From Calothrix sp. C42_A2020_038 (GTDB lineage: Bacteria > Cyanobacteriota > Cyanobacteriia > Cyanobacteriales > Nostocaceae): a stretch of 64,000 bases of DNA. Location of the stretch: contig JACYLQ010000047.1 in NCBI GenBank assembly GCA_015272395.1, positions 62,001-126,000 on the forward strand, written 5' to 3'. Of the stretch, positions 18,448 through 27,674 are shown one piece after another; position 1 is the first letter of the stretch, and the number at the start of each line of letters is the position of its first letter. Below the pieces are notes generated by a model. It saw nothing but the letters and a program-made list of their open reading frames with translations, made no database searches and had not been told where the DNA came from. The translations under genes and the position numbers were made by a program.

Positions 18448-18988
18448 ATATATTCATTGAATCAATCATTGTTACAAACCAACTTAGTATGTTGTAATCC
18501 TATTGACTCGACTTTTAAGTCAACCCCATAATTTCATCATTATCTCGACACTATAAACTATTTTATTTCTAGTGTCCTCATCGGAACTTTAGTATATTAT
18601 GCAACATATTGCTTTCAGGTATATTGATTTTGCCACCCAGTAACTAACATTACTAGTGACTATTAAAAGTATATCATTGTGTCTTGGTAGTGAATGTCTA
18701 CATACTTCCACCATCAATTTTCCCTAAAACTGTTGGGTGGTATAAGCTTGGGAGTTAGTTTTAAAAACACATCCATGTTACATGTACTGTCAAGATATAT
18801 GATTAAAAATTTAACTTATCATGTATATTCTTTACAAATTTTTCATGAATTAAAATATGGTGATTAGTTTGCTTAAAAAAATCAAGATTACTTAAAGAAT
18901 AGGAGTGAATAAGATACAAGATATACAATAAAATAATTAACTCATGGATTATTTTTAGCTTGCAACATCGAGAAAAACCAGGGTAAAA
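18448..18988. other. Gene-free spacer between the two copies
   Basis: 540 A/T-rich bases with no supported gene. One small palindrome, GACACTA (18547-18553) / TAGTGTC (18570-18576), is present. Part of this may be the decayed upstream region of the second copy. Confidence 0.4.
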
Positions 18989-19826
18989 ATGAAAAAAATA
19001 ATTGAAGAGTACGGTGAGCCAAAGTTGGGTTTCACTGCACGTGGCACCACTCAATCTTTTGCAAAACAGTGGGCAAGAAAGTATTTACAAAATTTCAATC
19101 ATGACTTGTACGGTCAGTCGAACGAGGCACAAAGTTTGAATAACATTGTGCCTGTAGATGGACGCCAGAAAATCGCGCACAATCTGACATCTTCATTACT
19201 TCTACTTGGCCACCGAGATGAAAATCATGTCGAGATGCTATTAATGCATACTGACAAATCTTGATCTCAACCAACAGTTAAGTATATATACTTAAGAAAT
19301 TGCACGTAAGTCTGCCATACCGCAAACAACTTAAAATTGGCATTCTGAGCATAGTTTTTCCTGTAAAGTAGAATCTTCTAAATGCATTTGCAGCATATCA
19401 ACAACAATTCTTTTTAGTCTTGAAATGATAGTAAAGAAAGATACTCAGAGTTATCAGTGCATATTTGTTTTGTTGTGTATGCAATTTAACTGTGTAAACT
19501 ACTTGCATATACAGTTGCAAAAAGTTTATAAGGTGGTGATACAAAACAATAATGATTCTCATCAACGATTACAACTGCAATTTTTGTTACCAACAACTAC
19601 AGAAAATGCCAGGAAGTTGTCACAAAAGATTATTGACCCTTTCTCGAATTGTCACGATTTCGGTCGAGGAATGTGTGAACGCTTAACTAATCAACGATTG
19701 GATATCCTGATGCCATATTATCAAGTGTTATGGCAAATGTTTTCTCTCAAGGTATTCAGTGAACTCGATTTTCATCAAGGAACAAAAGAGTTTAATGATA
19801 ATTTTGTAAATTCGTTATTTGCTTAA
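18989..19826 (+). pseudogene. Decayed tandem duplicate of the gene at 17452
   Basis: Two separate frames carry pieces that align in order with the intact neighbour. 18989-19264 encodes TQSFAKQWARKYLQNFNH, matching THLAKIWAKKYVQRLDQ. 19425-19826 encodes NYLHIQLQKVYKVVIQ followed by FLLPTTTENARKLSQKII (matching DYLYMPLQRAYEA followed by RLLPISTDIARSICERII) and ends PYYQVLWQMFSLKVF (matching PYLEILWEMFSPDIF). The middle third is missing or scrambled and stops separate the parts. This is a degenerate paralogue with an internal deletion, not two genes. Residual expression of the fragments cannot be excluded. Confidence 0.75.
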
Positions 19827-19866
19827 CAGTAACAACATCAAGTTAGTTTATAAAATTTTCTACAAG

Positions 19867-19896
19867 CAGGATTGTTTTATCCTGTTGATAATTTTT
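19867..19896 (+). terminator. Hairpin after the pseudogene
   Basis: CAGGAT (19867-19872) and ATCCTG (19879-19884) form a six-base stem with a six-base loop, followed by TTGATAATTTTT. It is a plausible intrinsic terminator left from the decayed copy. Confidence 0.4.
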
Positions 19897-20065
19897 CCTG
19901 GCGTAGAAGTCAGTGTGCGATAAATTTCCTGTCACAAACAACTACTATGAATTTAGAATTTTATACTTTATTAGAAGATGAAGAATACTCTACTAACCCA
20001 AAATTTATTGTGTTGATGAGAATAATAACTTGAAGGACTATATGGCATACAAATATGGAATTTTC

Positions 20066-20082
20066 ATCACATTTGATGTGAT
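20066..20082. promoter_or_regulatory. Palindrome upstream of RHH gene
   Basis: ATCACA (20066-20071), five bases, TGTGAT (20077-20082): a perfect six-base inverted repeat 45 bases before the start of a ribbon-helix-helix protein. The half-site order is opposite to a CRP site (TGTGA...TCACA), so I do not call it CRP. Autoregulation by the RHH protein is possible. Confidence 0.35.
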
Positions 20083-20127
20083 TGTGATTTATAACTGAAT
20101 TTGGTCAAAAGAAGAAGCATAACAAAA

Positions 20128-20295
20128 ATGACTAATAAAAAATGGGCTGTCAAACGGATAACCGTTAACTTAGCTGCACAGGAGGCAGAAAGACTCGAAA
20201 TCTACTGCCAGCAAACTGGTAGACCTGCAACGGATGTCATCCGGGAACTGATTCGAGGCTTACCAGTTAACGATGAGGCGAATAAACCAGCGTAA
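20128..20295 (+). CDS. Ribbon-helix-helix (CopG-like) DNA-binding protein
   Basis: 55 residues from the ATG at 20128 (MTNKKWAVKRITVNL). The strand KRITVNL, then helix AQEAERLEIYCQQTG, then RPATDVIRELIRGL, is the RHH fold that dimerises and inserts a beta-strand in the major groove. A TTG nine codons upstream is in frame but less likely. It precedes zds by 204 bases in the same direction. In cyanobacteria such small RHH proteins are common orphans. A palindrome upstream may be its operator. Confidence 0.7.
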   Translation: MTNKKWAVKRITVNLAAQEAERLEIYCQQTGRPATDVIRELIRGLPVNDEANKPA

Positions 20296-20499
20296 ATTGA
20301 TGACGAATGTGTATTCAGATTAATTAATCGAATAACTCCAGTTATCGCTCCTCCACACATTTACTTGTTATTTTCATATGACTTGACGGGTTTGATGCAG
20401 CTTCGAGAGCTAAAATCGAACAACTCATGCTTGGAAATTAAAATTTCTGACACTAACCCAGTTAAAATTTGTAAAGATAACTGGAAAAGGAAGTATGGA

Positions 20500-21939
20500 A
20501 TGCGCGTTGCGATCATAGGTGCTGGTTTAGCTGGACTGGCAACCGCTGTAGATTTAGCTGATGCGGGCTGTGAGGTCCAAATTTTTGAGTCGCGCCCGTT
20601 TGTGGGTGGAAAAGTCGGTAGTTGGATAGACAATGATGGCAATCACATCGAGATGGGTTTGCATGTCTTTTTTGGCTGCTACTATCAACTGTTCGAGTTA
20701 ATGAAAAAAGTCGGTAGTTTGGATAATTTTTTACAAAAGCAACATACCCACACCTTTATTAACGAAGGCGGACGTGTTGGTGCGCTTGATTTTCGCTTCT
20801 TGGGTGGCGCCCCTCTGAATGGTTTGAAAGCATTTTTTACGACATCGCAACTTTCAGCTTATGATAAATTCCGGAATGCGATAGCACTAGGTACAAGTCC
20901 TGTTGTACAGGGACTTGTAGATTTTGATGGTGCGATGCGAACAATTCGTAACTTAGACAAAATTAGCTTTGCTGACTGGTTCCGTAGTCATGGTGGGAAC
21001 AATAACAGTCTTCGCAAAATGTGGGATCCAATTGCCTTGGCATTAGGATTTATTGATACTGAAAATATCTCAGCACGGTGTATGCTGACTATTTTTCAGT
21101 TGTTTGCAGTTCGTACTGAAGCCTCAAAACTGCGGATGCTTAAAGGTTCACCTTACGAGTACATGCACAAGCCCATTCTTGATTACTTAGAAGCAAGAGG
21201 TACACAAGTTTATACACGTAGACAAGTTAGAGATATTAAGTATACAGAAGTCGAAGGACAAACGCAGGTAACAGAGATAAGAGTAGCAAATGGAGATATA
21301 GAAGAATCGATTACTGCGGATGCTTATTTGGCAGCATGTGATGTACCAGGAATCAAGCGATTAATACCACAAGATTGGCGTAAGTGGGCTGAATTTGATA
21401 ATATCTACAAACTTGATGCTGTACCTGTTGCTACAGTTCAGTTGCGGTTTGATGGTTGGGTAACAGAACTTGAAGATGCAAACGCTCGTGCTTCACTAGA
21501 ACGTGCAGCAGGTATTGATAATTTATTATATTCTGCTGATGTTGACTTTTCTTGCTTTGCTGATTTAGCATTAACAAGCCCAGCCGATTATTATCGTGAA
21601 GGGCAAGGTTCATTAATACAATTAGTATTAACACCAGGCGACCCATTTATCAAAAAAAGTACTGAAGAAATAGTTGAACATTCCCTCAACCAAATTCATA
21701 AATTGTTCCCCTCATCACGGGAATTAAACTTAACCTGGTCTAGTGTAGTTAAACTTGCACAATCACTTTATCGTGAAGCACCTGGAATGGATATGTATCG
21801 TCCCAGTCAAAAAACACCAGTTGTTAACTTCTTCTTAGCCGGAAGTTACACACAACAGGATTATATTGATAGTATGGAGGGCGCCACAATATCGGGAAGA
21901 CAAGCAGCGAAAGTAATATTAGAGACACTTAAGAAGTAA
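20500..21939 (+). CDS. zds: 9,9'-di-cis-zeta-carotene desaturase
   Basis: Plant-type carotenoid enzyme (also called CrtQ) that takes di-cis-zeta-carotene through neurosporene to lycopene at the thylakoid membrane. N-terminal FAD dinucleotide fold [17 protein letters not shown], then [13 protein letters not shown] and [15 protein letters not shown], and a C-terminal [17 protein letters not shown] block, all diagnostic of phytoene/zeta-carotene desaturases. From the ATG at 20500, preceded by AAGGAAG at good spacing, the protein has 479 residues, the usual cyanobacterial length. The frame stays open 45 codons upstream, but that part has no homology to the family. An SRPBCC gene follows in the same direction, a standard cyanobacterial pairing. 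Confidence 0.95.
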   Translation: MRVAIIGAGLAGLATAVDLADAGCEVQIFESRPFVGGKVGSWIDNDGNHIEMGLHVFFGCYYQLFELMKKVGSLDNFLQKQHTHTFINEGGRVGALDFRFLGGAPLNGLKAFFTTSQLSAYDKFRNAIALGTSPVVQGLVDFDGAMRTIRNLDKISFADWFRSHGGNNNSLRKMWDPIALALGFIDTENISARCMLTIFQLFAVRTEASKLRMLKGSPYEYMHKPILDYLEARGTQVYTRRQVRDIKYTEVEGQTQVTEIRVANGDIEESITADAYLAACDVPGIKRLIPQDWRKWAEFDNIYKLDAVPVATVQLRFDGWVTELEDANARASLERAAGIDNLLYSADVDFSCFADLALTSPADYYREGQGSLIQLVLTPGDPFIKKSTEEIVEHSLNQIHKLFPSSRELNLTWSSVVKLAQSLYREAPGMDMYRPSQKTPVVNFFLAGSYTQQDYIDSMEGATISGRQAAKVILETLKK

Positions 21940-21967
21940 TAGGTATCAACGATTAGGAATTAGGAAT

Positions 21968-22000
21968 TAGGGATGTATTATTCCCTAGTCCTTTCTTTAT
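21968..22000 (+). terminator. Weak hairpin with heptad repeat after zds
   Basis: TAGGGA (21968-21973) and TCCCTA (21982-21987) pair, and a pyrimidine-rich tract follows. The left arm is the end of a short run of ATTAGGA units (GATTAGGAATTAGGAATTAG from 21953). It is a weak terminator at best, made from a simple repeat. Confidence 0.3.
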
Positions 22001-22049
22001 TTCCTGTCCCCCACCCCCTAACCTTTAGCCCCTTTATTTTATAGATATA

Positions 22050-22505
22050 ATGACAGATTGGTTAGAGCATACCGTACAGGTAGAAGTCGAGGCTCCTATG
22101 AACCTAGTATGGAGTCTGTGGTCTGATTTGGAGCAGATGCCGCGCTGGATGAAATGGATTGATTCGGTTACAGTTCCTGACGATAACCCTGATATATCGC
22201 TATGGAAACTTAGTTCAAATGGATTGGAGTTTACCTGGCGTTCACGTATTCTCAAAAAAATACCTCATCAAATCATCGAATGGCAGTCAGTTGATGGACT
22301 TCCAAATCGCGGTGCCATTCGATTTTATGACCGTAAAAACAGTAGTATCGTCAAAATGACCGTTGCTTATGCCATCCCTGGCATCATCGGTAAAATAATG
22401 GATAATTTGTTTTTAGGAAGAATTGTAGAATCTACCCTCAATGCTGATTTGCAACGGTTTAGACAGTATACCCTTGATGCTAAAGAACGTATGGGTAACA
22501 GCTAA
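22050..22505 (+). CDS. SRPBCC-family (polyketide cyclase/START-like) protein
   Basis: 151 residues with the SRPBCC start pattern: HTVQVEVEAPMNLVWSLWSD then LEQMPRWMKWIDSV (residues 6-40). This is the hydrophobic-ligand cavity fold. It lies about 110 bases downstream of zds in the same direction. This pairing is widespread in cyanobacteria, which suggests a role in binding or presenting a carotenoid or other lipid, but no activity is proved. Start at the first ATG. The tail is basic, and no transmembrane segment is seen. Confidence 0.85.
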   Translation: MTDWLEHTVQVEVEAPMNLVWSLWSDLEQMPRWMKWIDSVTVPDDNPDISLWKLSSNGLEFTWRSRILKKIPHQIIEWQSVDGLPNRGAIRFYDRKNSSIVKMTVAYAIPGIIGKIMDNLFLGRIVESTLNADLQRFRQYTLDAKERMGNS

Positions 22506-22541
22506 CATCTGGTCAGAACTTTTGTTCTAACCATGAACCTT

Positions 22542-22781
22542 TTACCAGGTGGGGTCGCTGAACAAATTAATAGTTAGTTGTTCGCGTCCAGGAGGTACAG
22601 CGGAAATACATGCACGCACAATTTTTCCGTCTTCGTACTCGACAGCGCAAGCATGACAAGAACCCATCAGGCATCCTGTAGGAATAAATACTCCTGCACG
22701 GTCTGCAACATCAAGTAAAGGTTCGCCAACTTGGGCATCAACTGTTATATCGTCAGGTAAAAAGTGGACGCGAATAGTCAT
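22542..22781 (-). CDS. [2Fe-2S] ferredoxin-like protein
   Basis: 79 residues. Four cysteines C37, C42, C45 and C58 in the pattern C-x4-C-x2-C-...-C (GCLMGSCHACAVEYEDG and RACIS) ligate a [2Fe-2S] cluster in a beta-grasp fold. It is shorter than the main photosynthetic ferredoxin PetF (about 98 residues) and carries a positively charged Arg after the last loop. It follows cobQ by 15 bases on the same strand, so it is probably in that operon. Its redox partner is unknown; a link to cobalamin reduction is conceivable but only inferred from position. Confidence 0.85.
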   Translation of the reverse strand: MTIRVHFLPDDITVDAQVGEPLLDVADRAGVFIPTGCLMGSCHACAVEYEDGKIVRACISAVPPGREQLTINLFSDPTW

Positions 22782-22796
22782 GAACTTGTTTATTAC

Positions 22797-24275
22797 TTAT
22801 GACAAAAACGTTGATAAATCTAAATGTCGCTCAACTTCGTTAGCAAGTGAGTCTAATAGATTTTCGCGTTGTTCACGATAATTAGCAACACCCGTTGGTA
22901 ATGATTTTAAACCACGTTGCTGGCGTAGACGGTTCAACCAAGCCCGGCGCCACGGGCCATTGTCAAAGATTCCGTGCAGGTAAGTTCCCCAAACGGATTG
23001 ACAACCATCAACTAATCCTAGATTGGGGTCATCGAATAATGCCTGGTAGCCCTGGTTATCATTGGGTGGGATTTCTGTACGCGAACGTCCTTGATGAATC
23101 TCAAATCCTGTTACAGGTAAACCAAGTTGTGGGAAGTTTGAGGTGACTTGACGTTGACGAGCAATTTTCTGTCCAGTAATTACAGTTTTGAGTGGTAATA
23201 ATCCTAACCCTTGGAATCTGCCAGCCTGACCTTCAATGCCCTCTGGATCAGCTATCATTTGTCCTAGAATTTGATAACCTCCACAAATTCCTAAAACTGT
23301 TCCTCCAGACGCTGCATAGTGTTGAATTGCTTCTGCCATGCCGCTTTTTTGCATTATTAATAAGTCGGCGATAGTAGTTTTAGTTCCAGGAATAATTACT
23401 GCATCCGGGTGTCCTAAATCTTGCTTGGGACTTAGGTATTTTACTGATACACTGGGTTCAGATTCCAACGGGTCAAAGTCGGTAAAGTTGGAAATACGAG
23501 GCAAACGAATTACTGCAATATTGAGGTCGCTACCTTGTTTATGGGATTTACGTTCTAATAAATCTAATGAATCTTCAGAGGGAAATACAATTTCGAGGTA
23601 AGGAATTACACCAATTACTGGAATACCCGTGCGTTCTTCTACCCATCTAATTCCAGATTCTAGCAGTGAACGCTGTCCTCGAAACTTATTAATTACAATA
23701 CCTTTAATTAACGCGCGCTCGTCGGGTTCAAGGAGTTCTAAAGTACCTACAATATGAGCAAATGCTCCACCTCGGTCAATATCAACGACTAATATTGTTG
23801 ATGCATTTAAATATTTGGCGACTCGCATATTTGTCAAGTCGCGATGTTTGAGATTAATTTCCGCAGGACTTCCTGCTCCTTCACAAATTAGTAAATCAAA
23901 TTCAGTTTTGAGATGCTGTAATGATTCCTCAATTGACCGCCAACCCAAATCAAAATACTGTTCATAGTATTCGGCAGCAGTTACTTTTCCTACAGGTTTA
24001 CCCTTCATAATCACTTGTGAAGTCATATCGCCTTGAGGTTTGAGTAATATTGGGTTCATTTCCACCCAAGGAACTACTCCTGCTGCCCAAGCTTGAACTG
24101 CTTGAGCATATCCCATTTCCCCACCATTTGCTGTTACATATGCGTTTAAAGCCATATTTTGACCTTTAAACGGCGCCACTCGCCAACCGCGTCGCGATAA
24201 AATCCTACAAATAGCTGTAGTTAACAGTGATTTTCCTGCGTTGGACGTAGTCCCCACTACCATAATTGCTTTCAT
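22797..24275 (-). CDS. cobQ: Cobyric acid synthase
   Basis: ATP- and glutamine-dependent amidation of adenosylcobyrinic acid a,c-diamide side chains (CobQ/CbiP). 492 residues with the N-terminal P-loop-type MVVGTTSNAGKSLLTTA, LICEGAGSPAEINLK near 130, and a C-terminal class I glutamine amidotransferase with the catalytic cysteine in LGICGGYQILG (about 330) and the later GTYLHGIFDN. Start at the first ATG. It precedes a [2Fe-2S] protein gene. The other cobalamin gene in the window is the CbiG-CobJ fusion at 2735. Confidence 0.95.
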   Translation of the reverse strand: MKAIMVVGTTSNAGKSLLTTAICRILSRRGWRVAPFKGQNMALNAYVTANGGEMGYAQAVQAWAAGVVPWVEMNPILLKPQGDMTSQVIMKGKPVGKVTAAEYYEQYFDLGWRSIEESLQHLKTEFDLLICEGAGSPAEINLKHRDLTNMRVAKYLNASTILVVDIDRGGAFAHIVGTLELLEPDERALIKGIVINKFRGQRSLLESGIRWVEERTGIPVIGVIPYLEIVFPSEDSLDLLERKSHKQGSDLNIAVIRLPRISNFTDFDPLESEPSVSVKYLSPKQDLGHPDAVIIPGTKTTIADLLIMQKSGMAEAIQHYAASGGTVLGICGGYQILGQMIADPEGIEGQAGRFQGLGLLPLKTVITGQKIARQRQVTSNFPQLGLPVTGFEIHQGRSRTEIPPNDNQGYQALFDDPNLGLVDGCQSVWGTYLHGIFDNGPWRRAWLNRLRQQRGLKSLPTGVANYREQRENLLDSLANEVERHLDLSTFLS

Positions 24276-24537
24276 AATTTACTATCTATATATTTGATTC
24301 GGTTGATTAGTCGCGCTTGTAAGCGAGGTATGAGTTAACTGAGAATAAGTAATCTGCCACCCTACTACCCTCTAATAATCGACTTCTCCCGAAGAACGGT
24401 AAAAGGGATGAAAGAGGTAGCCTGTTTCTCAATACTCAATAACAGCTCACTATATTAAAGATTTCATAAATGGGATTGACGTTTCCGTACTTATTGTTCC
24501 CGTGTATCTCTCTTTAATAACTCATCATCCTGTAATT

Positions 24538-24942
24538 CTAGAAGGGTATTCTCAACCATCGAGTCACAGTTTCATAAAATCTATCGCTCAATGTCGGATT
24601 ACGCCAGGGTTTTGTTAAGGATTGTTCCACTAACTGGCGCCCTAAAGGAGTAAGACGAAAACTATCAGTTATTCCTTGACCATCGACTTCACGTCGCAAC
24701 ACCCCAACTTGAATCAGCCAAACTAGTTCATTATCCGTAATTAATTCTGACAATAAACGCTTCGTATACCCTTTTTCCACACCTTTACTACCAGTAATTT
24801 CACTTATTGCCACCCGGTTTTTACGCATTGCATCAAATAAAGCAAACTTAAATGGGGAACAAATAAGCGACCGCAGCGCCCGTTCAATAGTTTGATTTGA
24901 GTAAGCGAAGGGTTTTTGATTTTGAAAATCAGCGATAGACAT
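24538..24942 (-). CDS. Npun_F0494-family protein (unknown function)
   Basis: 134 residues. I recognise the cyanobacterial family by its ALRSLICSPFKFALFDAM core and the C-terminal VTRWLRIPF. The middle (GYTKRLLSELITDNELVWLI, then RLTPLGRQL) looks like a winged-helix or DNA-binding-like arrangement, but no function is established. Divergent from prxQ with 95 bases between. 262 bases separate it from cobQ; that spacer shows no further gene. Confidence 0.75.
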   Translation of the reverse strand: MSIADFQNQKPFAYSNQTIERALRSLICSPFKFALFDAMRKNRVAISEITGSKGVEKGYTKRLLSELITDNELVWLIQVGVLRREVDGQGITDSFRLTPLGRQLVEQSLTKPWRNPTLSDRFYETVTRWLRIPF

Positions 24943-25037
24943 AAAAATTAAGAGTTATCAGCTTCTCATATTAAATCATTGTAAATTATTGTAAAATTTC
25001 AAGTGCATAAACAATCAGCAAACAGGGAAGTTTGATT

Positions 25038-25475
25038 ATGGCTCTAGCCGTTGGTACTGATGCACCTACATTTACCGCCAAAGACACAAACGGTAATACT
25101 GTTTCACTGTCTGATTTCAAAGGTAAAACTGTAGTCTTATACTTTTATCCCAAAGATGATACTCCAGGCTGTACAAAACAAGCTTGCAGCTTTCGCGATG
25201 CTCAACCAGAATATCAAAATAAAGATGTAGTTGTACTGGGAGTTAGTGCTGACGATGAAAGTTCTCACCAAGCATTTACCCAAAAATACAATTTAAATTT
25301 CCCGCTTTTAGCAGATACTGACCAATCACTAATCAAAGCTTATGATGTTGATGGTGGCGGATATGCGAAGCGTGTTACTTATGTCATTGACGGTAACGGC
25401 AAAATTGTTCACGTTGATGCTAGCGTTAACACATCTACTCATGCTAGCGATGTATTAGCAGCACTGGGTTTGTAA
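25038..25475 (+). CDS. Peroxiredoxin Q (BCP type)
   Basis: Thioredoxin-dependent peroxidase. 145 residues from the ATG at 25038, typical for PrxQ/BCP. Peroxidatic Cys45 and resolving Cys50 lie in DDTPGCTKQACSFRD, the atypical five-residue spacing of this class. FYPKDD before it and VLGVSADDESSH after it complete the active-site region. A TTG two codons upstream is in frame, but the ATG matches family starts. No regulator is adjacent. Confidence 0.94.
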   Translation: MALAVGTDAPTFTAKDTNGNTVSLSDFKGKTVVLYFYPKDDTPGCTKQACSFRDAQPEYQNKDVVVLGVSADDESSHQAFTQKYNLNFPLLADTDQSLIKAYDVDGGGYAKRVTYVIDGNGKIVHVDASVNTSTHASDVLAALGL

Positions 25476-25650
25476 TTAATGTAATTAAATTTACAATCTG
25501 AAGGTAACTTTGAGGAGTTGCTGAAGAGTTAAAAGTAGTGTGGGTTGAAGGGATACAGCTTTAAGCTCTGGTTAAATGTTGGAGTAAAAAGGGCAGGCTT
25601 TCCAACCCACCCCACCGGATAAAAATTTGAACAAAAATGTTGAGCGCAGT

Positions 25651-25678
25651 CCCTACCTATAACGAAGTTTAGGTAGGG
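25651..25678. repeat. Left-end hairpin of the IS element
   Basis: CCCTACCTA (25651-25659) and TAGGTAGGG (25670-25678) form a perfect nine-base stem with a ten-base loop. It lies 35 bases past the tnpA stop, as expected for the subterminal palindrome bound by TnpA. Confidence 0.75.
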
Positions 25679-25713
25679 TTAGCGAAACCAGTATAAAAAT
25701 GCGTAGCAACGAT

Positions 25714-26139
25714 TTACTGTGGTTTCTCTTGGTTTTGCACATATTCTATAAGTTGATCTAGAGGAGCTTGTGCGCCAACACTAATTAACGCATAAGAACC
25801 AGACCAGAACTGAGGTTTTTCTGTCCAATAGAAGTTTTTTAAATGTTGAGAAAATTCGGACCGTAATTTCCTAGAAGTTACGGTTTTTATATTATTTACT
25901 AATTTAGATAAATCAATACTAGGATGAGTCTCAATCAACAAATGTACATGATCTGACTCTCCTCCAAATTCAATCAACTCACATTCCCACTTAAATAACA
26001 GTTCATTGATGATAGATTTCATCCTAGTAAGAATTTCTCCTGTTAGGGATTTACGACGAAACTTAGTGACTAGAACTAAATGGTAGATAAGCCTAAAAGC
26101 ACTGTTAGAACGGGTTTTAAGCCTGATGCCACTTTCCAT
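25714..26139 (-). CDS. tnpA: IS200/IS605 transposase TnpA (HUH, Y1)
   Basis: Single-strand DNA transposase acting on the element ends. About 141 residues from the ATG at 26139 (MESGIRLKTRSNSAFRLIYH). The HUH motif is HVHLLIE with the upstream GGESD. The nucleophilic tyrosine is in the C-terminal LIEYVQNQ helix, with the usual Gln nearby. LVTKFRRKSL at the start matches the YHLVLVTKFRR family signature. Twenty additional codons are open upstream but read through the promoter region of tnpB, so I shorten it. It appears intact, hence the element could still move. Confidence 0.92.
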   Translation of the reverse strand: MESGIRLKTRSNSAFRLIYHLVLVTKFRRKSLTGEILTRMKSIINELLFKWECELIEFGGESDHVHLLIETHPSIDLSKLVNNIKTVTSRKLRSEFSQHLKNFYWTEKPQFWSGSYALISVGAQAPLDQLIEYVQNQEKPQ

Positions 26140-26158
26140 AACTAATTTTATAACCGTA

Positions 26159-26188
26159 TTGACAATTAAAACAGTAGCTTGGTAATAT
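26159..26188 (+). promoter_or_regulatory. Likely sigma-70-type promoter for tnpB
   Basis: TTGACA at 26159-26164 and TAATAT at 26183-26188, separated by 18 bases, 85 bases before the first tnpB start. Consensus-like spacing and hexamers. It overlaps the 5' side of the tnpA gene on the other strand. Confidence 0.55.
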
Positions 26189-26272
26189 ATCTCTGTCAAG
26201 GTGAGGTAGCACGGTCATGGGGGTTTGCCCTAGAAGTGACTGCGAAACCACGAAGCGGTCGAGACAAAACCA

Positions 26273-26707
26273 ATGAGTAAAGCAGCAACTAAAAGAAAAC
26301 CGATACAAGAAGTTAGAACGGATGTTTGGGAATTATCAGTAGATAAAGAACAAAAACATCAAATGGTTTTAACAGTAGAGGCATATCGTAAATTCTTGAT
26401 TCCTCTAGTTGTAATTATTAATGCTCAATGGTGTACTCTTGGCGAATTGACATCAAAAGAGAGGGTAAATGCGGTTGAGAAGATGATTCATAAAACCGTA
26501 GATAATCCGAATCCTAAACACAAATATTTTCAGAAAGTAATTGATAAATATCCATTTTTCCGGAAATTTCCGAGCTATTTAAGACGTGCAGCAATAGCTG
26601 AAGCTATTGGCATAGTTTCTAGTTTTCAAAATCGGTATTATAAATGGCAGTCAGGGACAAGAAAACATAAAGCACAATTACCACCTGTCCCTGACTGGAA
26701 TGTGTAA
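26273..26707 (+). CDS. tnpB: TnpB N-terminal part (frameshifted)
   Basis: 144 residues, rich in Lys and aromatic residues (KHKYFQKVIDKYPFFRKFPS, then SSFQNRYYKWQSG), the N-terminal recognition half of a TnpB-type RNA-guided nuclease. It ends PPVPDWNV with a stop at 26705. The C-terminal half begins at an ATG at 26700 in the next frame, overlapping by eight bases. Omitting one G at this junction would fuse the two into a protein of about 465 residues, a normal TnpB length. Either a frameshift mutation or a translational frameshift or recoupling site would explain it. Confidence 0.75.
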   Translation: MSKAATKRKPIQEVRTDVWELSVDKEQKHQMVLTVEAYRKFLIPLVVIINAQWCTLGELTSKERVNAVEKMIHKTVDNPNPKHKYFQKVIDKYPFFRKFPSYLRRAAIAEAIGIVSSFQNRYYKWQSGTRKHKAQLPPVPDWNV

Positions 26708-27665
26708 AGCGTACCCGACTTTATACAAAGGTCAACAAGTAAAATACGGTCTAAATTATCAAACTATAGATATCAAAGTATGGAGTGGAACGGACTGGAA
26801 ATGGATTCATAATATTAAAGTTAAAAAACATGGATTATCTCGTCATTTAATTGATGGGAACGAGATACAATCACCCAGATTAGTTATTAATAAAAACAAA
26901 TGTCAACTTTCTATGCCAGTTCAAATCAAGAAAGTTGATAGAGAAGATTCAGAATTTGTGTGCAGCGTTGACATGGGCATTAATAATGCTGCCACAGCAT
27001 CAATTGTTGGTAAAAACGGTACTGTAAAAGCAAGGAGATTTATTAACCCTGCTAGAGACATAGACCGAAGAAACCAACGTAGAATGATGATTAAAAAGAA
27101 ATCATCACAAACAGCTAATTTCACACAACAAAAACTCCCTACTGGTTTTTGTAAGAAGCTTTACCGTAAATCAGCCAACATCAATTTAGAAATCTCGCGT
27201 CAAGTGATGAGAGGTATTATAGAGTTAGCAAAAACTCATAATGTCAAAGTGATTGTATTTGAGAATTTGTCTGGATGGAAAGCTAAAGCAGGTAGAAAAG
27301 GTTCTTTACAAAAACAAAAATTCCACCTCTGGTGTCATTGTAAAATAGTTGATTTGACACAACAAAGATGGAAAGAATTGGGAGGTAAAGTAGTTTTTGT
27401 GAACCCTAAATACACAAGCGCTTTCGCTTTTGATGGAAGTGGTAAAGTTAAAAGGAGTAAGATTAATTACTCTCTTGCTGTTTTTAAAAACGGTAAGCAA
27501 TACAATGCTGATCTCTCAGCTTCGTATAATATTGGTGCTAGATATTGGTACTCATTAATTGTGGGAGATAAGTATTTTTCTAGAGTGTTCGTAGGCAAAA
27601 GTTCCAACGACACACTGAGGACGCCAGTAACTCTGGATACGTTGAGAAGTCTTAAGGTTTCTTAG
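26700..27665 (+). CDS. tnpB: TnpB C-terminal part with RuvC nuclease (frameshifted)
   Basis: 321 residues. All three RuvC acidic motifs are present: D in SVDMGINNAAT, E in VIVFENLSGW and D in YNADLSASYNIGARYW. The zinc-finger cysteines that usually lie between the last two are absent: where canonical TnpB has paired CxxC, this reads NPKYTSAFAFDGSGKVKRSK. That variant pattern also occurs in other cyanobacterial TnpB-related proteins by memory. The start codon is not necessarily native. Role: RNA-guided nuclease that promotes element maintenance; the guide scaffold would be transcribed from the 3' end of the gene and the right-end hairpin. Confidence 0.8.
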   Translation: MCKAYPTLYKGQQVKYGLNYQTIDIKVWSGTDWKWIHNIKVKKHGLSRHLIDGNEIQSPRLVINKNKCQLSMPVQIKKVDREDSEFVCSVDMGINNAATASIVGKNGTVKARRFINPARDIDRRNQRRMMIKKKSSQTANFTQQKLPTGFCKKLYRKSANINLEISRQVMRGIIELAKTHNVKVIVFENLSGWKAKAGRKGSLQKQKFHLWCHCKIVDLTQQRWKELGGKVVFVNPKYTSAFAFDGSGKVKRSKINYSLAVFKNGKQYNADLSASYNIGARYWYSLIVGDKYFSRVFVGKSSNDTLRTPVTLDTLRSLKVS

Positions 27666-27674
27666 CGAAAGAAT

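Noticed and set aside
20066-20082. CRP/SYCRP1 site
   Set aside because: The half-sites are in the opposite order (ATCACA...TGTGAT) to the TGTGA...TCACA consensus, so it is kept only as a general palindrome.
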